Assembly (NCBI GenBank): GCA_024742735.1
Contig: JANSXV010000002.1
Coordinates: forward strand, 513,909-577,908
Source of the DNA: Alphaproteobacteria bacterium
GTDB taxonomy: Bacteria > Pseudomonadota > Alphaproteobacteria > Caulobacterales > Maricaulaceae
Length of the DNA stretch: 64,000 bases
Direction of reading: 5' to 3'
Made by a program: the position numbers and the translations under genes. Positions 26,723-36,045 of the stretch are shown piece by piece (position 1 is the stretch's first letter; each line of letters opens with the position of its first letter). The notes under the pieces were generated by a model. That model had not been told where the DNA came from, did not search any database, and saw nothing but the letters and a program-made list of their open reading frames with translations.

Positions 26723-28210
26723 TTGGGAAGCCCGATCGCATACGCCTTCGCCCGGGAAAAGGGCGTCGCCCTCCAGGACGGGGATGCGCCGGCCTTCCTG
26801 CTGCGTGAAGGTGCGGATCCGGCCGGTCTGATCGAGGCGCGCCGGGCCGCCGGCGCGGCCTTTCCGGTGCGCCGTCTGGACGCGCGCAGCTTCGACAGGG
26901 CGCTGTCGGATATCTACGCCTTTGACGGGCTGGCCGCCTCGGCCGCGAGCCAGGAGGACGAGGAGGGCCTGTCCAGCCTCACCGAGCTGATCAACGACAT
27001 CCCCAAGACCGAGGACCTGCTCGACAGCGCCTCGGACGCGCCCATCATCCGCCTCATCAACGGCCTGATCGCCGAAGCGGTGCGCGCGGGCGCCTCGGAC
27101 GTCCATGTCGAACCGTTCGAGGAGCGGGTGTCCGTGCGCTTCCGCGTCGACGGCGTGCTGCGCGAAACGCTGAGCCTGTCTTCCCGCCTGGCGCCGCCTC
27201 TGATCAGCCGGATCAAGGTCATGGCGCGCCTGGACATTGCGGAAAAGCGTGTGCCCCAGGACGGCCGTCTGACCCTGACCCTGGCGGGCAAGGGCGTGGA
27301 CGTGCGCGTCTCCACCCTGCCCTCGCGCTATGGCGAACGGGTCGTGCTGCGTCTCCTGGACAAGGAGAGCGCCCGCTTCTCCCTGGAAGATCTCGGCATG
27401 GCGCCGGCCCAGCTGAACGACTTCCAGCGCGCGCTCGCCCAGCCCAACGGCATCGTGCTGGTCACCGGCCCGACCGGAGCGGGCAAGACCACCACGCTCT
27501 ATGCCGGCCTGAACCTCTTGAACGACCAGACCCGCAACATCCTCACCGTGGAGGACCCGGTGGAGTACGCGGTGGAGGGCGTGGGGCAAACGCAAGTGAA
27601 CGCCAAGGTCGGCATGACTTTCGCTGCCGGCCTGCGCGCCATCCTGCGCCAGGACCCTGACGTGGTTATGGTCGGCGAAATCCGCGACAGGGAAACCGCC
27701 GAGATCGCGGTGCAGGCCTCGCTCACCGGCCACCTGGTGCTGTCCACCGTGCACACCAATTCCGCCGTCGCGGCCATCACGCGCCTGCGCGATATGGGGG
27801 TGGAGAGCTATCTTCTGGCCTCCACGGTCAGCGCGGTGCTGGCTCAGCGCCTGGTCCGCCGGCTCTGCCCGGCCTGCAAGGAGGCTTACGAGCCTGACGA
27901 GGCCGAGCGCCGCATGCTGGAACTGCAGCCTGGCGAGGACGCGACGCTGTGGCGGCCTCGGGGCTGCGACGCCTGCGGCGGGACCGGCTATGCCGGACGG
28001 CGCGGGGTCTATGAGATCGTGGTCATCGATGACGCGCTGCGCACGCTGATCCATGATGATGCACGCGAGAGCGCCATGGCGGCCGCCGCCTTCAAGGCGC
28101 GCGACACGCTCTGGCGGGCCGGCGTGAAGCTGGCGCGCACGGGGGAAACCAGCCTTGCCGAAGTGATGCGGGTCTGCCGGGAGGACGCCGAGCGCGATGG
28201 CGGCGTTTGA
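26723..28210 (+). CDS. gspE: Type II secretion ATPase GspE
   Basis: A 495-residue traffic ATPase with Walker A GPTGAGKTTT (249-258), an Asp box around VEDPVEY (near 281), Walker B RQDPDVVMVGEIRD (near 310), a His box (LSTVHTN) and a zinc tetracysteine (CPACK ... CDACGG) near 385-430. The N-terminal N1E domain is short (about 70 residues). The start is a TTG at 26723: the stop of gspD is in the same frame one codon upstream, and no earlier start exists. It powers pseudopilus assembly on the cytoplasmic face. Its 3' end overlaps gspF by 14 bases. Confidence 0.93.
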   Translation: MGSPIAYAFAREKGVALQDGDAPAFLLREGADPAGLIEARRAAGAAFPVRRLDARSFDRALSDIYAFDGLAASAASQEDEEGLSSLTELINDIPKTEDLLDSASDAPIIRLINGLIAEAVRAGASDVHVEPFEERVSVRFRVDGVLRETLSLSSRLAPPLISRIKVMARLDIAEKRVPQDGRLTLTLAGKGVDVRVSTLPSRYGERVVLRLLDKESARFSLEDLGMAPAQLNDFQRALAQPNGIVLVTGPTGAGKTTTLYAGLNLLNDQTRNILTVEDPVEYAVEGVGQTQVNAKVGMTFAAGLRAILRQDPDVVMVGEIRDRETAEIAVQASLTGHLVLSTVHTNSAVAAITRLRDMGVESYLLASTVSAVLAQRLVRRLCPACKEAYEPDEAERRMLELQPGEDATLWRPRGCDACGGTGYAGRRGVYEIVVIDDALRTLIHDDARESAMAAAAFKARDTLWRAGVKLARTGETSLAEVMRVCREDAERDGGV

Positions 28211-29423
28211 ATACGAAGCCCTCGACGCGGCGGGCAAGCGCACGCGCGGCCTGCTCAGCGCCGACAGCGAAGCCGCCGCACGGCGCGAGCTGCGCCGGCG
28301 CCGGCTGGCGCCGCTATCGGTCAGCCGGGCCGATCAGGGCGGGGCGGGCGCCCGGGACCTCATGGGTCGCCTGTTCGGTCCGCGCCCGATCAACGCCCGC
28401 GAGCTCATGGGGATCACCCGCCAGCTCGCCACGCTGATCGGATCGGGCATGCCGGTGGAGGAGGCCGTGGGCCTGGTCGGCGGTCAGGACGCCAGTCCGG
28501 CGGCGAGCCGCGTGCTCATGAGCGTGCGCGCGAAGGTCACCGAAGGCGAACGCCTGTCCGACGCCATGGCGGCGGAACCGGGGAGCTTCCCGCCCGTCTA
28601 TCGCGCCATGGTCGCGGCGGGTGAAAGCGCAGGCGGCCTCGGCCTCGTCCTGGACCGGCTGGCGGATTATCTGGAAAAGGCCGACGCCCTGAAGCGCAAG
28701 GTCGGGACCGCGCTGATCTATCCGTCCGTGCTGGGCGTGGTGGCGCTGGGGGTCATCGTCACGCTCCTGACCGTGATCGTGCCGCGCATTTCCGAACAGT
28801 TTGAGTCCATGGGGATGAGCCTTCCGGCCATCACCCGGTTCATGATCGCGCTGTCCGGGTTCCTCGCGGCCCATGGTCTGACCCTGGCCGCGATCCTCGC
28901 TGTTGTGATCCTCGCCGGCGGGCTCGCCCTGCGCCAGGAGGCCGTGCGCAAGCGCGTCCACGCCGCGCGCCTTTCCCTGCCGGCGCTCGGCGGATTCGAG
29001 CGCAAGGTGGAAGCGGCCCGCTTCGCGCGCACCATGGGCATATTGATCGCCTCGGGCGCGGTTCTGCCCGACGCCCTGCGCGCGGCGAAACGCGCGGCGG
29101 GCAATCTGGTGTTTCAGGATACGCTCGGCGGCGTGATCGAGCAGGTCGAGACCGGGCGGGGCCTGGCCGACGCCTTGCGCGGCGCGCGCGTGTTTCCGCC
29201 CATCATGGTCTACATGATCGCCGCCGGAGAGCGCTCGGGCCGGCTGGCGGAAATGTTCGAGCGCTCGGCCGAACACCTGGAAGCCGATATCGACGGCGCC
29301 GTGACGGCAGGTCTGAGCCTTCTGGAGCCGGGCATCATCCTGGCCATGGGCGGGATCGTCGTCCTCATCGTGCTATCCATCCTCCTTCCGATCCTGCAGC
29401 TGAACACGTCGGTTCTGATCTGA
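28197..29423 (+). CDS. gspF: Type II secretion inner-membrane platform protein GspF
   Basis: A 408-residue polytopic protein with the N-terminal YEALDAAGKRTRGLLSADS motif and two homologous T2SSF domains (about 70-195 and 275-398). These carry ITRQLATLIGSGMPVEEA and AARFARTMGILIASGAVLPDAL, and each is followed by membrane helices. It is the platform core contacted by GspE. The gene overlaps gspE by 14 bases and precedes gspG by 24 bases. Confidence 0.93.
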   Translation: MAAFEYEALDAAGKRTRGLLSADSEAAARRELRRRRLAPLSVSRADQGGAGARDLMGRLFGPRPINARELMGITRQLATLIGSGMPVEEAVGLVGGQDASPAASRVLMSVRAKVTEGERLSDAMAAEPGSFPPVYRAMVAAGESAGGLGLVLDRLADYLEKADALKRKVGTALIYPSVLGVVALGVIVTLLTVIVPRISEQFESMGMSLPAITRFMIALSGFLAAHGLTLAAILAVVILAGGLALRQEAVRKRVHAARLSLPALGGFERKVEAARFARTMGILIASGAVLPDALRAAKRAAGNLVFQDTLGGVIEQVETGRGLADALRGARVFPPIMVYMIAAGERSGRLAEMFERSAEHLEADIDGAVTAGLSLLEPGIILAMGGIVVLIVLSILLPILQLNTSVLI

Positions 29424-29447
29424 CCGAACCAACTGGAGACTCACGCC

Positions 29448-29915
29448 ATGCCCCTGATCCGCCCCCATGACGCCGACGCGATTGACGATCGTGAAGCCGG
29501 TCTGTCGCTGATCGAGATCATGGTCGTCATGGTGATCATCGGTCTTCTGGCCACGATCATCGTGATCAACGTCCTGCCGACCCAGAACCGCGCCATGCTG
29601 GAGAAGGCCCGCGCCGACGTGGGCCAGCTGGAAAACGCCGTGGAGATGTACCGGCTGACCCTGAACCGCTACCCGACCACGGAGGAAGGCCTCGACGCTC
29701 TGGTCACTGCGCCGGACGATCCGCGCGACGCCCAGCGCTTCCCCGAGGGCGGCTTCATCAACCGCCTGCCCGAAGACCCCTGGGGCAATGCGTACCAGTA
29801 TCTCTATCCCGGAGAGCATGGCCGGTTCGACGTCTGGTCCTGGGGTGCGGACGGGCGCTCGGGCGGCGAGGGTGAGGACGCCGATATCGGCAACTGGGAT
29901 CCTGAAGACGCGTGA
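29448..29915 (+). CDS. gspG: Major pseudopilin GspG
   Basis: A 155-residue pseudopilin with an unusually long 18-residue leader ending EAG; cleavage would fall before LSLIE, with the conserved glutamate at +5 (residue 23). The hydrophobic helix IMVVMVIIGLLATIIVINV follows, then the GspG C-terminal marks LNRYPTTEEGLDAL, LPEDPWGNAYQY and the calcium-binding-loop-like WSWGADGRSGGEGEDADIGNW. It polymerises to form the pseudopilus. No prepilin peptidase (gspO/pilD) gene is in the window. It overlaps gspH by four bases. Confidence 0.95.
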   Translation: MPLIRPHDADAIDDREAGLSLIEIMVVMVIIGLLATIIVINVLPTQNRAMLEKARADVGQLENAVEMYRLTLNRYPTTEEGLDALVTAPDDPRDAQRFPEGGFINRLPEDPWGNAYQYLYPGEHGRFDVWSWGADGRSGGEGEDADIGNWDPEDA

Positions 29916-30445
29916 GCTTGTCGCCCCGCCATAGTTCGCAGGCCGGCGTCTCCCTGATCGAGGTGCTGGCGGCCCTCGCCATCGTCGCGCTCATGGGCGC
30001 GGTCGCCGTGGTGATGCTGGATGCGCGCCGCACCGCGCTCGACGTCAGCGCCGAGCGCCTGACCCGCGCGCTGGCCGAAGCCCGTCAGGAGGCGCTGCTG
30101 TCGGGGCAGGTGATCGGCTTCTCCGCGGCGCCGGACTTTCGCGGCTGGGCGTTCCACGAATACCGCGCCGGGCGCTGGCGGGTGATCGCCGACCATCCCG
30201 CCCTTGAAGCCGTGCGCCTGCCCGACGGCCTCACGCTGGAGGCGCGGGCCGGCGCCCTTGCGGCGCGCAGCGAAGACGCGTCGGCGGACATCCCCCAGGT
30301 CTGGTTTGATCCCACGGGCTTCGACGCGCCCTTCACCTACGTGCTCGCCGATGACGAGGACGTCCGCCTCGTCGTGCGGCTGGATGACGGGCGGGTGCGC
30401 CTGGGTGCGGACGATGGGCGGGCGCTCGCGGAGTTCGACCGGTGA
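29912..30445 (+). CDS. gspH: Minor pseudopilin GspH
   Basis: A 177-residue pseudopilin beginning at GTG 29912, overlapping the gspG stop (GTGA). Cleavage is predicted after SQAG, before VSLIE, with glutamate at +5 and the hydrophobic helix VLAALAIVALMGAVAVVML. The C-terminal globular domain (about 75-165) has the GspH/FimT pattern, including GWAFHEYRAGRWRVI. It is a minor component near the pseudopilus tip. Confidence 0.85.
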   Translation: MSLSPRHSSQAGVSLIEVLAALAIVALMGAVAVVMLDARRTALDVSAERLTRALAEARQEALLSGQVIGFSAAPDFRGWAFHEYRAGRWRVIADHPALEAVRLPDGLTLEARAGALAARSEDASADIPQVWFDPTGFDAPFTYVLADDEDVRLVVRLDDGRVRLGADDGRALAEFDR

Positions 30446-30813
30446 CGCGCCAGCTCCCCTCAGACGCCGGCTTTTCCCTGGTGGAGATGCTCGCCGCCCT
30501 CGCCGTGCTGGCGGTGGCGGGGCTTGCTCTGATGAACGCCATGACGACCGGCCTACGCGCGGCGGGTCTGGCTCAGGAAACGGCGCTGGCCGGTCTCGCC
30601 GCCGACAATATCCTCGCCTTGCAGATCGCCGGTGAGAACGGCCAGACCCTGCGCGGCCGGACCGGACGCTACGAGCTCGCCGGCGCGGCCTATGACTGGC
30701 GCCTGACTGTGGAGGCCGCGCCCGGCGGGAGCCTTGATCAGGTCACGCTGGTCCTGGAGCGCGATGACAAGGAAGCCGCGCGCCGCGTAACCTTCGTGAG
30801 GCGGGACCGATGA
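30442..30813 (+). CDS. gspI: Minor pseudopilin GspI
   Basis: A 123-residue pseudopilin. GTG start at 30442 overlaps the gspH stop by four bases. The prepilin motif is DAGFSLVEML, with cleavage after G and glutamate at +5. The short C-terminal domain has the GspI layout AADNILALQ ... YDWRLTVEA. It nucleates the tip complex with GspJ and GspK. Size matches the family (about 120-130 residues). Confidence 0.88.
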   Translation: MTRQLPSDAGFSLVEMLAALAVLAVAGLALMNAMTTGLRAAGLAQETALAGLAADNILALQIAGENGQTLRGRTGRYELAGAAYDWRLTVEAAPGGSLDQVTLVLERDDKEAARRVTFVRRDR

Positions 30814-31457
30814 CCCGGCGCGAGGCGGGATTCTCCCTCATCGAAGTCCTGGTGGCGGTCGCCGTGTTCGCGGCGGTCAGCGCGATCTCGGTCGGCTTGC
30901 TGGCCGGCGCCTTGCGCTCGAAAGAGCAGGGCGAAGCCGCGCTGGAGCGCCTGGCCGCCGTTCAGCGCGCCAGCGCGCTTCTGCGTGAGGATATCGGCCA
31001 GTTCACGCCGCGCACCGCGCGCACCGAGGAAGGCTTTGTCGATCCGCGCCTGTTCGCCGCCGATATTGACGGGACCGAGCCGGTCCGCCGCGCCGGCGAC
31101 GCCCGCGAGATTCTGGTGCTCACCCGCACCGGCTGGGCCAATCCCGGCGGCGTGCAGCCGCGCTCGACCCTGCAGCGGGTCGCCTGGATCCTGGAAGACG
31201 ATGCGCTCTATCGCGAAGTGCGCGCCTATCCCGACGCCGCGCCGGGTCTGGAGCCGCGCCGCCAGCTGATCCTCGAGGGGCTGAGCGCGGTGAGCCTCGA
31301 CGTGCTGTCCGCCGGCGGCTGGTCCCCGCGGGCCCGCCTGATCGCCGGCGCGGAGACCGTCATGACCCCGCCCGACGCGGTGCGCCTGCGCTATGACCTC
31401 GCCGGTCTTGGCGCGATCGAGCATGTGGCGCTCAGCCCGTCGGCGGAGGCGCGCTGA
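30810..31457 (+). CDS. gspJ: Minor pseudopilin GspJ
   Basis: A 215-residue pseudopilin with the motif REAGFSLIEVLVAVAVFA (cleavage after G, glutamate +5). A C-terminal domain carries RASALLREDIGQFTPR, LVLTRTGW and LQRVAWILEDDALYREV, typical of GspJ. It is part of the GspI-J-K tip. Start ATG overlaps gspI by four bases, and the stop overlaps the gspK start by one base. Confidence 0.9.
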   Translation: MTRREAGFSLIEVLVAVAVFAAVSAISVGLLAGALRSKEQGEAALERLAAVQRASALLREDIGQFTPRTARTEEGFVDPRLFAADIDGTEPVRRAGDAREILVLTRTGWANPGGVQPRSTLQRVAWILEDDALYREVRAYPDAAPGLEPRRQLILEGLSAVSLDVLSAGGWSPRARLIAGAETVMTPPDAVRLRYDLAGLGAIEHVALSPSAEAR

Positions 31458-32461
31458 TGACCGGCGACCGAAAGCCCGACATGGAACGCGGCGCCGCGCT
31501 TGTGGCTGCGCTCATGCTGGTCGCGCTCATGGCGGCGGTGTCCGTCCAGCTGGTGGACCTGTCGCGCTTTGCGGTGTTCCGCACCGCCCATGCGTCCGAC
31601 CGCGCCGAGGCTTACTGGAGCGCTCTGGGCGCGCGGGAGTTCGCTGAAGGCGTCGTTCTGGCCACCGCGCGCGAGGAGGTGCTGCGCGCCGACCTGCCCT
31701 GGCTGCGCGAGGCGCAGGTCTTCCCGATTGAGCGCGGGACCATCACCGGCCGCGTGCGCGACGGCAATAACTGCCTCAATCTCAACGCGCTGGCGGTGGC
31801 CGGCGGCGCCGAAGAGGACGCGGTGTCCGGCTCGCCGGACGTGGAGCGCGCCCGCTCCATGTATGACCAGCTCATGCGGGCGATCCAGGCGCCGCCGGGC
31901 GCGGCCCAGCGCCTGAAGGCCCAGATCATCGACTGGATCGACGCGGACACGCGCCCCGAGCCCGGCGGGGCGGAGGACGAGACCTATCAGCGCTACATCC
32001 CGCCCTATCGCGCGGCGAACCAGCGCTTCTCCGAGCTTGAAGAGCTGCTGGCGCTCCCGGAGATGACGCCGGAGTTCTACGCCGCCCTGTCGCCCTGGCT
32101 CTGCGTGCGGCCGGCCGGCGCCCAGCCGGAGCTGAACGTGAACACGCTCCGCATCGACCAGGCGCCGCTTCTGTCGGCTGTGTTTGATGGGCGCCTCAGT
32201 CCCGCCGACGCCGAAGCGGTGCTTTTCCGCAGGCCGCCACGCGGCTATGACGCCGTGGAGGATTTCTGGGCCGATCCCCTGATCGCCCGGATCGAGCTTG
32301 AAGGCCCTGAGCGCGAGGCGATCACCGTGACCAGCCGATGGTTTGAAATGAGCGTCGAGGTGGAGCTCGGCGACGGCCGCTTCACGCTCAGCCAGCTGGC
32401 CGAGCTGACCGATGGCGGGGCCCTGTATCGCCATCATCAACGCTTTGGACCCGCCACATGA
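31457..32461 (+). CDS. gspK: Minor pseudopilin GspK
   Basis: A 334-residue pseudopilin, the large tip subunit. The leader motif is ERGAALVAALMLVALMA. As in other GspK proteins the +5 glutamate is absent, consistent with a position at the pseudopilus tip. The alpha-domain region contains CLNLNALAV and the later DWIDADTRPEPGGAEDE segment, typical of GspK and near its metal-binding loops. LNVNTL and a helix-hairpin-helix-like SPADAEAVLFRRPPRGY follow. It overlaps gspL by four bases. Confidence 0.9.
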   Translation: MTGDRKPDMERGAALVAALMLVALMAAVSVQLVDLSRFAVFRTAHASDRAEAYWSALGAREFAEGVVLATAREEVLRADLPWLREAQVFPIERGTITGRVRDGNNCLNLNALAVAGGAEEDAVSGSPDVERARSMYDQLMRAIQAPPGAAQRLKAQIIDWIDADTRPEPGGAEDETYQRYIPPYRAANQRFSELEELLALPEMTPEFYAALSPWLCVRPAGAQPELNVNTLRIDQAPLLSAVFDGRLSPADAEAVLFRRPPRGYDAVEDFWADPLIARIELEGPEREAITVTSRWFEMSVEVELGDGRFTLSQLAELTDGGALYRHHQRFGPAT

Positions 32462-33735
32462 GCGTGCTGGTCCTGACCCTGCCGGCGCAGGCCGGCGCTG
32501 ATCACGCCAGCTGGGCGCTGGTGGAGGACGAAGCCGTCCTGGCGCAAGGCGTGCTGCGCCCCGGCGAAGCCCCTGAGCTGCCCTATGGCGCGGCGCCGCA
32601 GCGGGCCGTGGCGCTTCTGCCCGCTGAGGCGGTGTTTCTGCGCCGGGTCAGCGTGCCGGGCGGATCCGAACGCGACGCCCGCCGGGCCGCGCCCTTCCTG
32701 ATCGAGGAACAGCTCGCCCAACCGCTCGAAGCGGTTTCGGTCGAAATCGGTCCGAAACAGCCGGATGGAACCCGCTTCGTGCTGGCCGTGGACAGCGCCC
32801 TGCGGGAAAGCTGGCGCAAATTTGCAGCCGGTTTGGGCGTGAAGCCGGTCCACGCCGTCCCTGACGCCATGACCATCCCGGGCCATGGCGCGGATATGGC
32901 GGTCTATGCGCTTGAGGGACGGGTCCTGATCCAGACGCGCGGCGGGGACCTGCATGCCGATCCGGACGGGGACGCAAGCGCACGTGACATGGAGGCGGCG
33001 GCGTCGGACCGACTGTTCGCTGCGCTCGAGCCTGAGCTCGCCGACCTGGTCCTGCCCGGCCTGTCCGCTCAGGTCCGCCCGCGCCGGGTGATCGTGACGG
33101 AAGGATTTGATCCCGCGCTCACTGCGCCGGACGACGCGCCCATCGCCCTGAAGCGCATGCCCGAGCCCGATCTGCGCCTGACGGCGGCGTCGGTTCCGCT
33201 GGAGGCTTTCGAGCGTCTGCCCGCCGCGCTCGGCGCCGGGCTCGCCTCGGGCTTTGACTGGGCGGAGACGCTGCGTCCCTGGCGCGCGGCGGCCGGTCTG
33301 GCCTTCGCCGCCCTGATCGGGCTGGCCGGCCTCAACGCGCTTCAGGCGAGCGTGCTGGAGCGCCGGGCGGAGGCCTATGAGCAGGCCCGGCAGGAGACGT
33401 TCCAGCAGGCGTTTCCTGACACCCGCCCTGTCAATATCGATGTCCAGCTGCGCCGGCGTCTGGCCACGGTCGGCGCGGCGGAGGGCGGCGGCGGCTTTCT
33501 GGAGCTGGGCGCAGCCCTGTCGGCGATCCTCGCCGATGTGGACGGGGTGCGGGTGGATTCCATCCGCTATGACGCCGAGCGCGGCGGCCTGGCCGTCAGT
33601 GCGCTCTATGCCGATTTCGGCGATTTCGAAGCGCTGCGCGCGGCGGCTGAGGCGCGCGACCTGATCCTGGAGGATGGCGGCGCCCGCCAGTCCGCAGACG
33701 GGGTCGAGGGTGAATTCACGGTGAGGCTGCCATGA
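32458..33735 (+). CDS. gspL: Type II secretion protein GspL
   Basis: A 425-residue bitopic protein. The cytoplasmic actin-like domain (about 1-270) binds GspE and includes FLIEEQLAQPLEAVSVEIG and the typical ALLPAEAVFLRRVSVPG. A single membrane helix lies at about 282-302 (GLAFAALIGLAGLNAL). The ferredoxin-like periplasmic domain (about 345-425) ends EGEFTVRLP. It anchors the ATPase to the inner-membrane platform with GspM. Overlaps: gspK by four bases and gspM by four bases. Confidence 0.9.
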   Translation: MSVLVLTLPAQAGADHASWALVEDEAVLAQGVLRPGEAPELPYGAAPQRAVALLPAEAVFLRRVSVPGGSERDARRAAPFLIEEQLAQPLEAVSVEIGPKQPDGTRFVLAVDSALRESWRKFAAGLGVKPVHAVPDAMTIPGHGADMAVYALEGRVLIQTRGGDLHADPDGDASARDMEAAASDRLFAALEPELADLVLPGLSAQVRPRRVIVTEGFDPALTAPDDAPIALKRMPEPDLRLTAASVPLEAFERLPAALGAGLASGFDWAETLRPWRAAAGLAFAALIGLAGLNALQASVLERRAEAYEQARQETFQQAFPDTRPVNIDVQLRRRLATVGAAEGGGGFLELGAALSAILADVDGVRVDSIRYDAERGGLAVSALYADFGDFEALRAAAEARDLILEDGGARQSADGVEGEFTVRLP

Positions 33736-34235
33736 GCTGGACCGACCGCCTCGCCCCCGCCCGGGCCGCCTGGGCCGAACGCACGGCGCGCGAGCAGATC
33801 CTGCTCGCCAGCGCGGCGGCGCTGATCATTCTGATTCTGGCCTGGTATGCGGTTCTCGCGCCCGCCATGAGCTGGCGCGCTTCAGCCCAGCGCGATTTCG
33901 TCCGCGCCGCCGAAGACTTCGAAGTGATGGTGGAAGGCACATCGCGCTATCGCGCGCTCTCGGCGGGCGCGGCTCAGGCCCAGCGTTCCGGCGCGCCGCT
34001 GAGAACCGTGATCGGCCGGACCGCCAATGCGCGCGGGATCGCCATCAGCCGCGTACAGCCGCTTGATGACGGCCGGCTCGGGGTCTGGCTCGACACGGTC
34101 CAGGCCGACGCCCTGATGGCCTGGCTGACCGAGCTCGCCGCCGAAGAGGGTGTGCGCGTGGATCGGGTGAGTCTGGACCGCGAGGGCGACGGCGTGGTGC
34201 GCGCCCAGCTCCTGCTGGCGGGAGGCGCAGCATGA
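33732..34235 (+). CDS. gspM: Type II secretion protein GspM
   Basis: A 167-residue protein with a short cytoplasmic N-terminus containing the family pattern ARAAWAERTAREQILL, one membrane helix (about 28-48) and a periplasmic ferredoxin-like domain (about 85-165). It stabilises GspL and the platform. Overlaps with gspL and gspN are four bases each, showing an uninterrupted operon. Confidence 0.88.
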   Translation: MSWTDRLAPARAAWAERTAREQILLASAAALIILILAWYAVLAPAMSWRASAQRDFVRAAEDFEVMVEGTSRYRALSAGAAQAQRSGAPLRTVIGRTANARGIAISRVQPLDDGRLGVWLDTVQADALMAWLTELAAEEGVRVDRVSLDREGDGVVRAQLLLAGGAA

Positions 34236-34972
34236 GGCGCCCGCTCCTGTTCATCGTGCTGGGCGTCGTCCTGTTCGCTGCGTTCGCCGTCGCAAACCTT
34301 CCGGCGCGCCTGATCTTCGACGCGGCGGCTGGACCCGCCGGCCTGCGGGCCGGGCTCGTTCAGGGCACGGTCTGGGATGCGACGATCCTGCGTCTCGACG
34401 CCGGCGGTCCGCCGGTGGCCGAAACCCGCGCGCGCCTGCAGCCGGGCGGATTGCTCGGCGGCTCGGCCCGGTTCGATGTGACGGTGCGTGACGCGACCGT
34501 TCGCGGGGAGGGGGTCGTGACCCTGCGGCCGGGCGGAGCCACCCTTGAGGACGCGACCGGCGTCATGGCCCTGTCGCGCCTGCCCCTGTCCTTCGCCGTC
34601 CCGCCGGGCCAGAGCGTTCAGGCCGACATCACCCGGATCGCCGTCGACCGCGATGGGACCTGCCTTCAGGCTGAAGGATCGCTGAGGACCGCCGCGCTGG
34701 CTGCGGCGGGGGAGTCCTTCGGGGCCGAGCTGCCGCTGCTGACCGGTGAGCTGCTCTGCGCCGGAGACCGCATCGCGGTTCAGATCGACGGCGCCAACGA
34801 CCGGCTGAGCCTGAGCGGACGCATTCGCCTGGAGCCAGCAGGACCGGCCTGGCGGATCGAAGCGCGCACCCGGGACCGCGAGGTCGTGGCCGCGCTCTCC
34901 CTGCTGGGCTTCGAACAGGACGGGCCCGATGTTTTCCTTCTGGACTCGCAGCGCCAGAACGCACAAGGCTGA
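34232..34972 (+). CDS. gspN: Type II secretion protein GspN
   Basis: A 246-residue protein with one N-terminal membrane helix (about 5-24) and a periplasmic beta-rich region bearing the GspN marks NLPARLIFD, GTVWDATILRL and a paired cysteine region (C147 and C172 by count). GspN is found in a subset of T2SS operons; its role is accessory or unknown. It overlaps gspM by four bases and precedes a small lipoprotein gene by 6 bp. Confidence 0.85.
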   Translation: MRRPLLFIVLGVVLFAAFAVANLPARLIFDAAAGPAGLRAGLVQGTVWDATILRLDAGGPPVAETRARLQPGGLLGGSARFDVTVRDATVRGEGVVTLRPGGATLEDATGVMALSRLPLSFAVPPGQSVQADITRIAVDRDGTCLQAEGSLRTAALAAAGESFGAELPLLTGELLCAGDRIAVQIDGANDRLSLSGRIRLEPAGPAWRIEARTRDREVVAALSLLGFEQDGPDVFLLDSQRQNAQG

Positions 34973-34978
34973 CCGCCC

Positions 34979-35455
34979 ATGAGATCCCTGATCGTCGCCA
35001 TTCTCGCCCTGGGCGCGGCCGCCTGCGTTTCGGGTCCCGGATCATCTTCAGGGACCCAGGCCTCTGCTGCGCCGGGTCAGCCGGTCTCCAGCCTGCCGCC
35101 GCAGACCCTGGCGCCGGGCTCGTGCGGACTGTTCCTGTTCGAACGCCGGGCGCCGCGCCGCTTTGTGATGTTCGAGGATCTGGCCGCGCGCACGGTCCAG
35201 ATCGTTCATGACGGCGAGATTTTCGAGCTGGGCGTCACTGAACATCGCGGCGCGCTGGTGACCGGCGAAAGCTTCCGCCGCGTCTATCTGGACCCGCGCC
35301 GCAATATCACCTTCACCCTGACCGGCGAAGTCGGTGAGGAGACCGGCTCCGGTCCCCGTCTCGAAGGCGTGCTTCTGGCCGTCCAGACGCTCGACGGCGG
35401 CCGGGTGGTGCGCCCGCTGGGCGGGGTTCGCTCCTGCGGGAATGACCGGGATTAG
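34979..35455 (+). CDS. Small lipoprotein at the end of the T2SS operon
   Basis: A 158-residue lipoprotein with signal [16 protein letters not shown] (lipidated cysteine 16), a serine/glycine linker and a compact beta-rich domain (about 45-155) containing [19 protein letters not shown] and two further cysteines. No family is recognised. It could be a pilotin for GspD or an accessory factor, since it lies 6 bp after gspN as the last gene of the unit; this is inference. Its 3' end overlaps the convergent gene at 35452 by four bases. Confidence 0.7.
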   Translation: MRSLIVAILALGAAACVSGPGSSSGTQASAAPGQPVSSLPPQTLAPGSCGLFLFERRAPRRFVMFEDLAARTVQIVHDGEIFELGVTEHRGALVTGESFRRVYLDPRRNITFTLTGEVGEETGSGPRLEGVLLAVQTLDGGRVVRPLGGVRSCGNDRD

Positions 35456-36027
35456 TCGGAGAAGGCGTCAGGCGCATCTTCGATCACCGGACCCGTCGCA
35501 TCGGCGGCGGGCGTTTCACCATTGGGATCGTCGTCTTTCGGCACATAGGTCAGAAGGCCCCAGTCCGCCCAGCTTTCGGTCTGCGGGTTCCATTGCTGGA
35601 AGTGCTGGATGACGTGGCCGTTGTCCTGCGGCGTCCAGGCGCCGCGGAAGTCGAAGCTGACCGGGCCGCCGGGCCGGGCGTAGGTGATCACACCCTCCAG
35701 CACCATGACGCCGTCTTCGTTGAGGCCGCCGGCATAGTCGATCTGATACCGGGTTCCGACCCAGAGCTGGCGCCACTGGCCGGTCTCGTTGTCGACCCAG
35801 TTCAGGCTGTGCCCTGTTCCCCCGTTCGCTTTCGTCCAGTGCTCGTGCAGGACGCATCCGTTTGCGCCTGGTTCGATCACGTTGGAGCCGCCAAAGGCGC
35901 CGTTCGCGGCGTAGACATTCCAGGCTCCGGTCCAGAAATCGAACTGGCGGTGAAGCGTGCTGTCTTCGCACGTGGGCGGACCGGTCTGCAGGAGAAGCGC
36001 GGCGGTGACGGTCAGCAGATCCAGCAT
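35452..36027 (-). CDS. Secreted DUF1579-like hypothetical protein
   Basis: A 191-residue protein with a short signal-like N-terminus ([13 protein letters not shown]). It has the [16 protein letters not shown] motif seen in many periplasmic lipocalin-like/DUF1579-type proteins, then beta-strand-rich sequence with GxxWxQ-like elements (TGQWRQLWV). The acidic C-terminus (about 165-191) is disordered. Ligand and role are unknown. It is a neighbour of a second protein of similar design at 36046-36615 (18-bp gap), so the two form an operon and may be distant duplicates. Confidence 0.65.
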   Translation of the reverse strand: MLDLLTVTAALLLQTGPPTCEDSTLHRQFDFWTGAWNVYAANGAFGGSNVIEPGANGCVLHEHWTKANGGTGHSLNWVDNETGQWRQLWVGTRYQIDYAGGLNEDGVMVLEGVITYARPGGPVSFDFRGAWTPQDNGHVIQHFQQWNPQTESWADWGLLTYVPKDDDPNGETPAADATGPVIEDAPDAFSD

Positions 36028-36045
36028 GGAGTCTCCGTCAACGGG

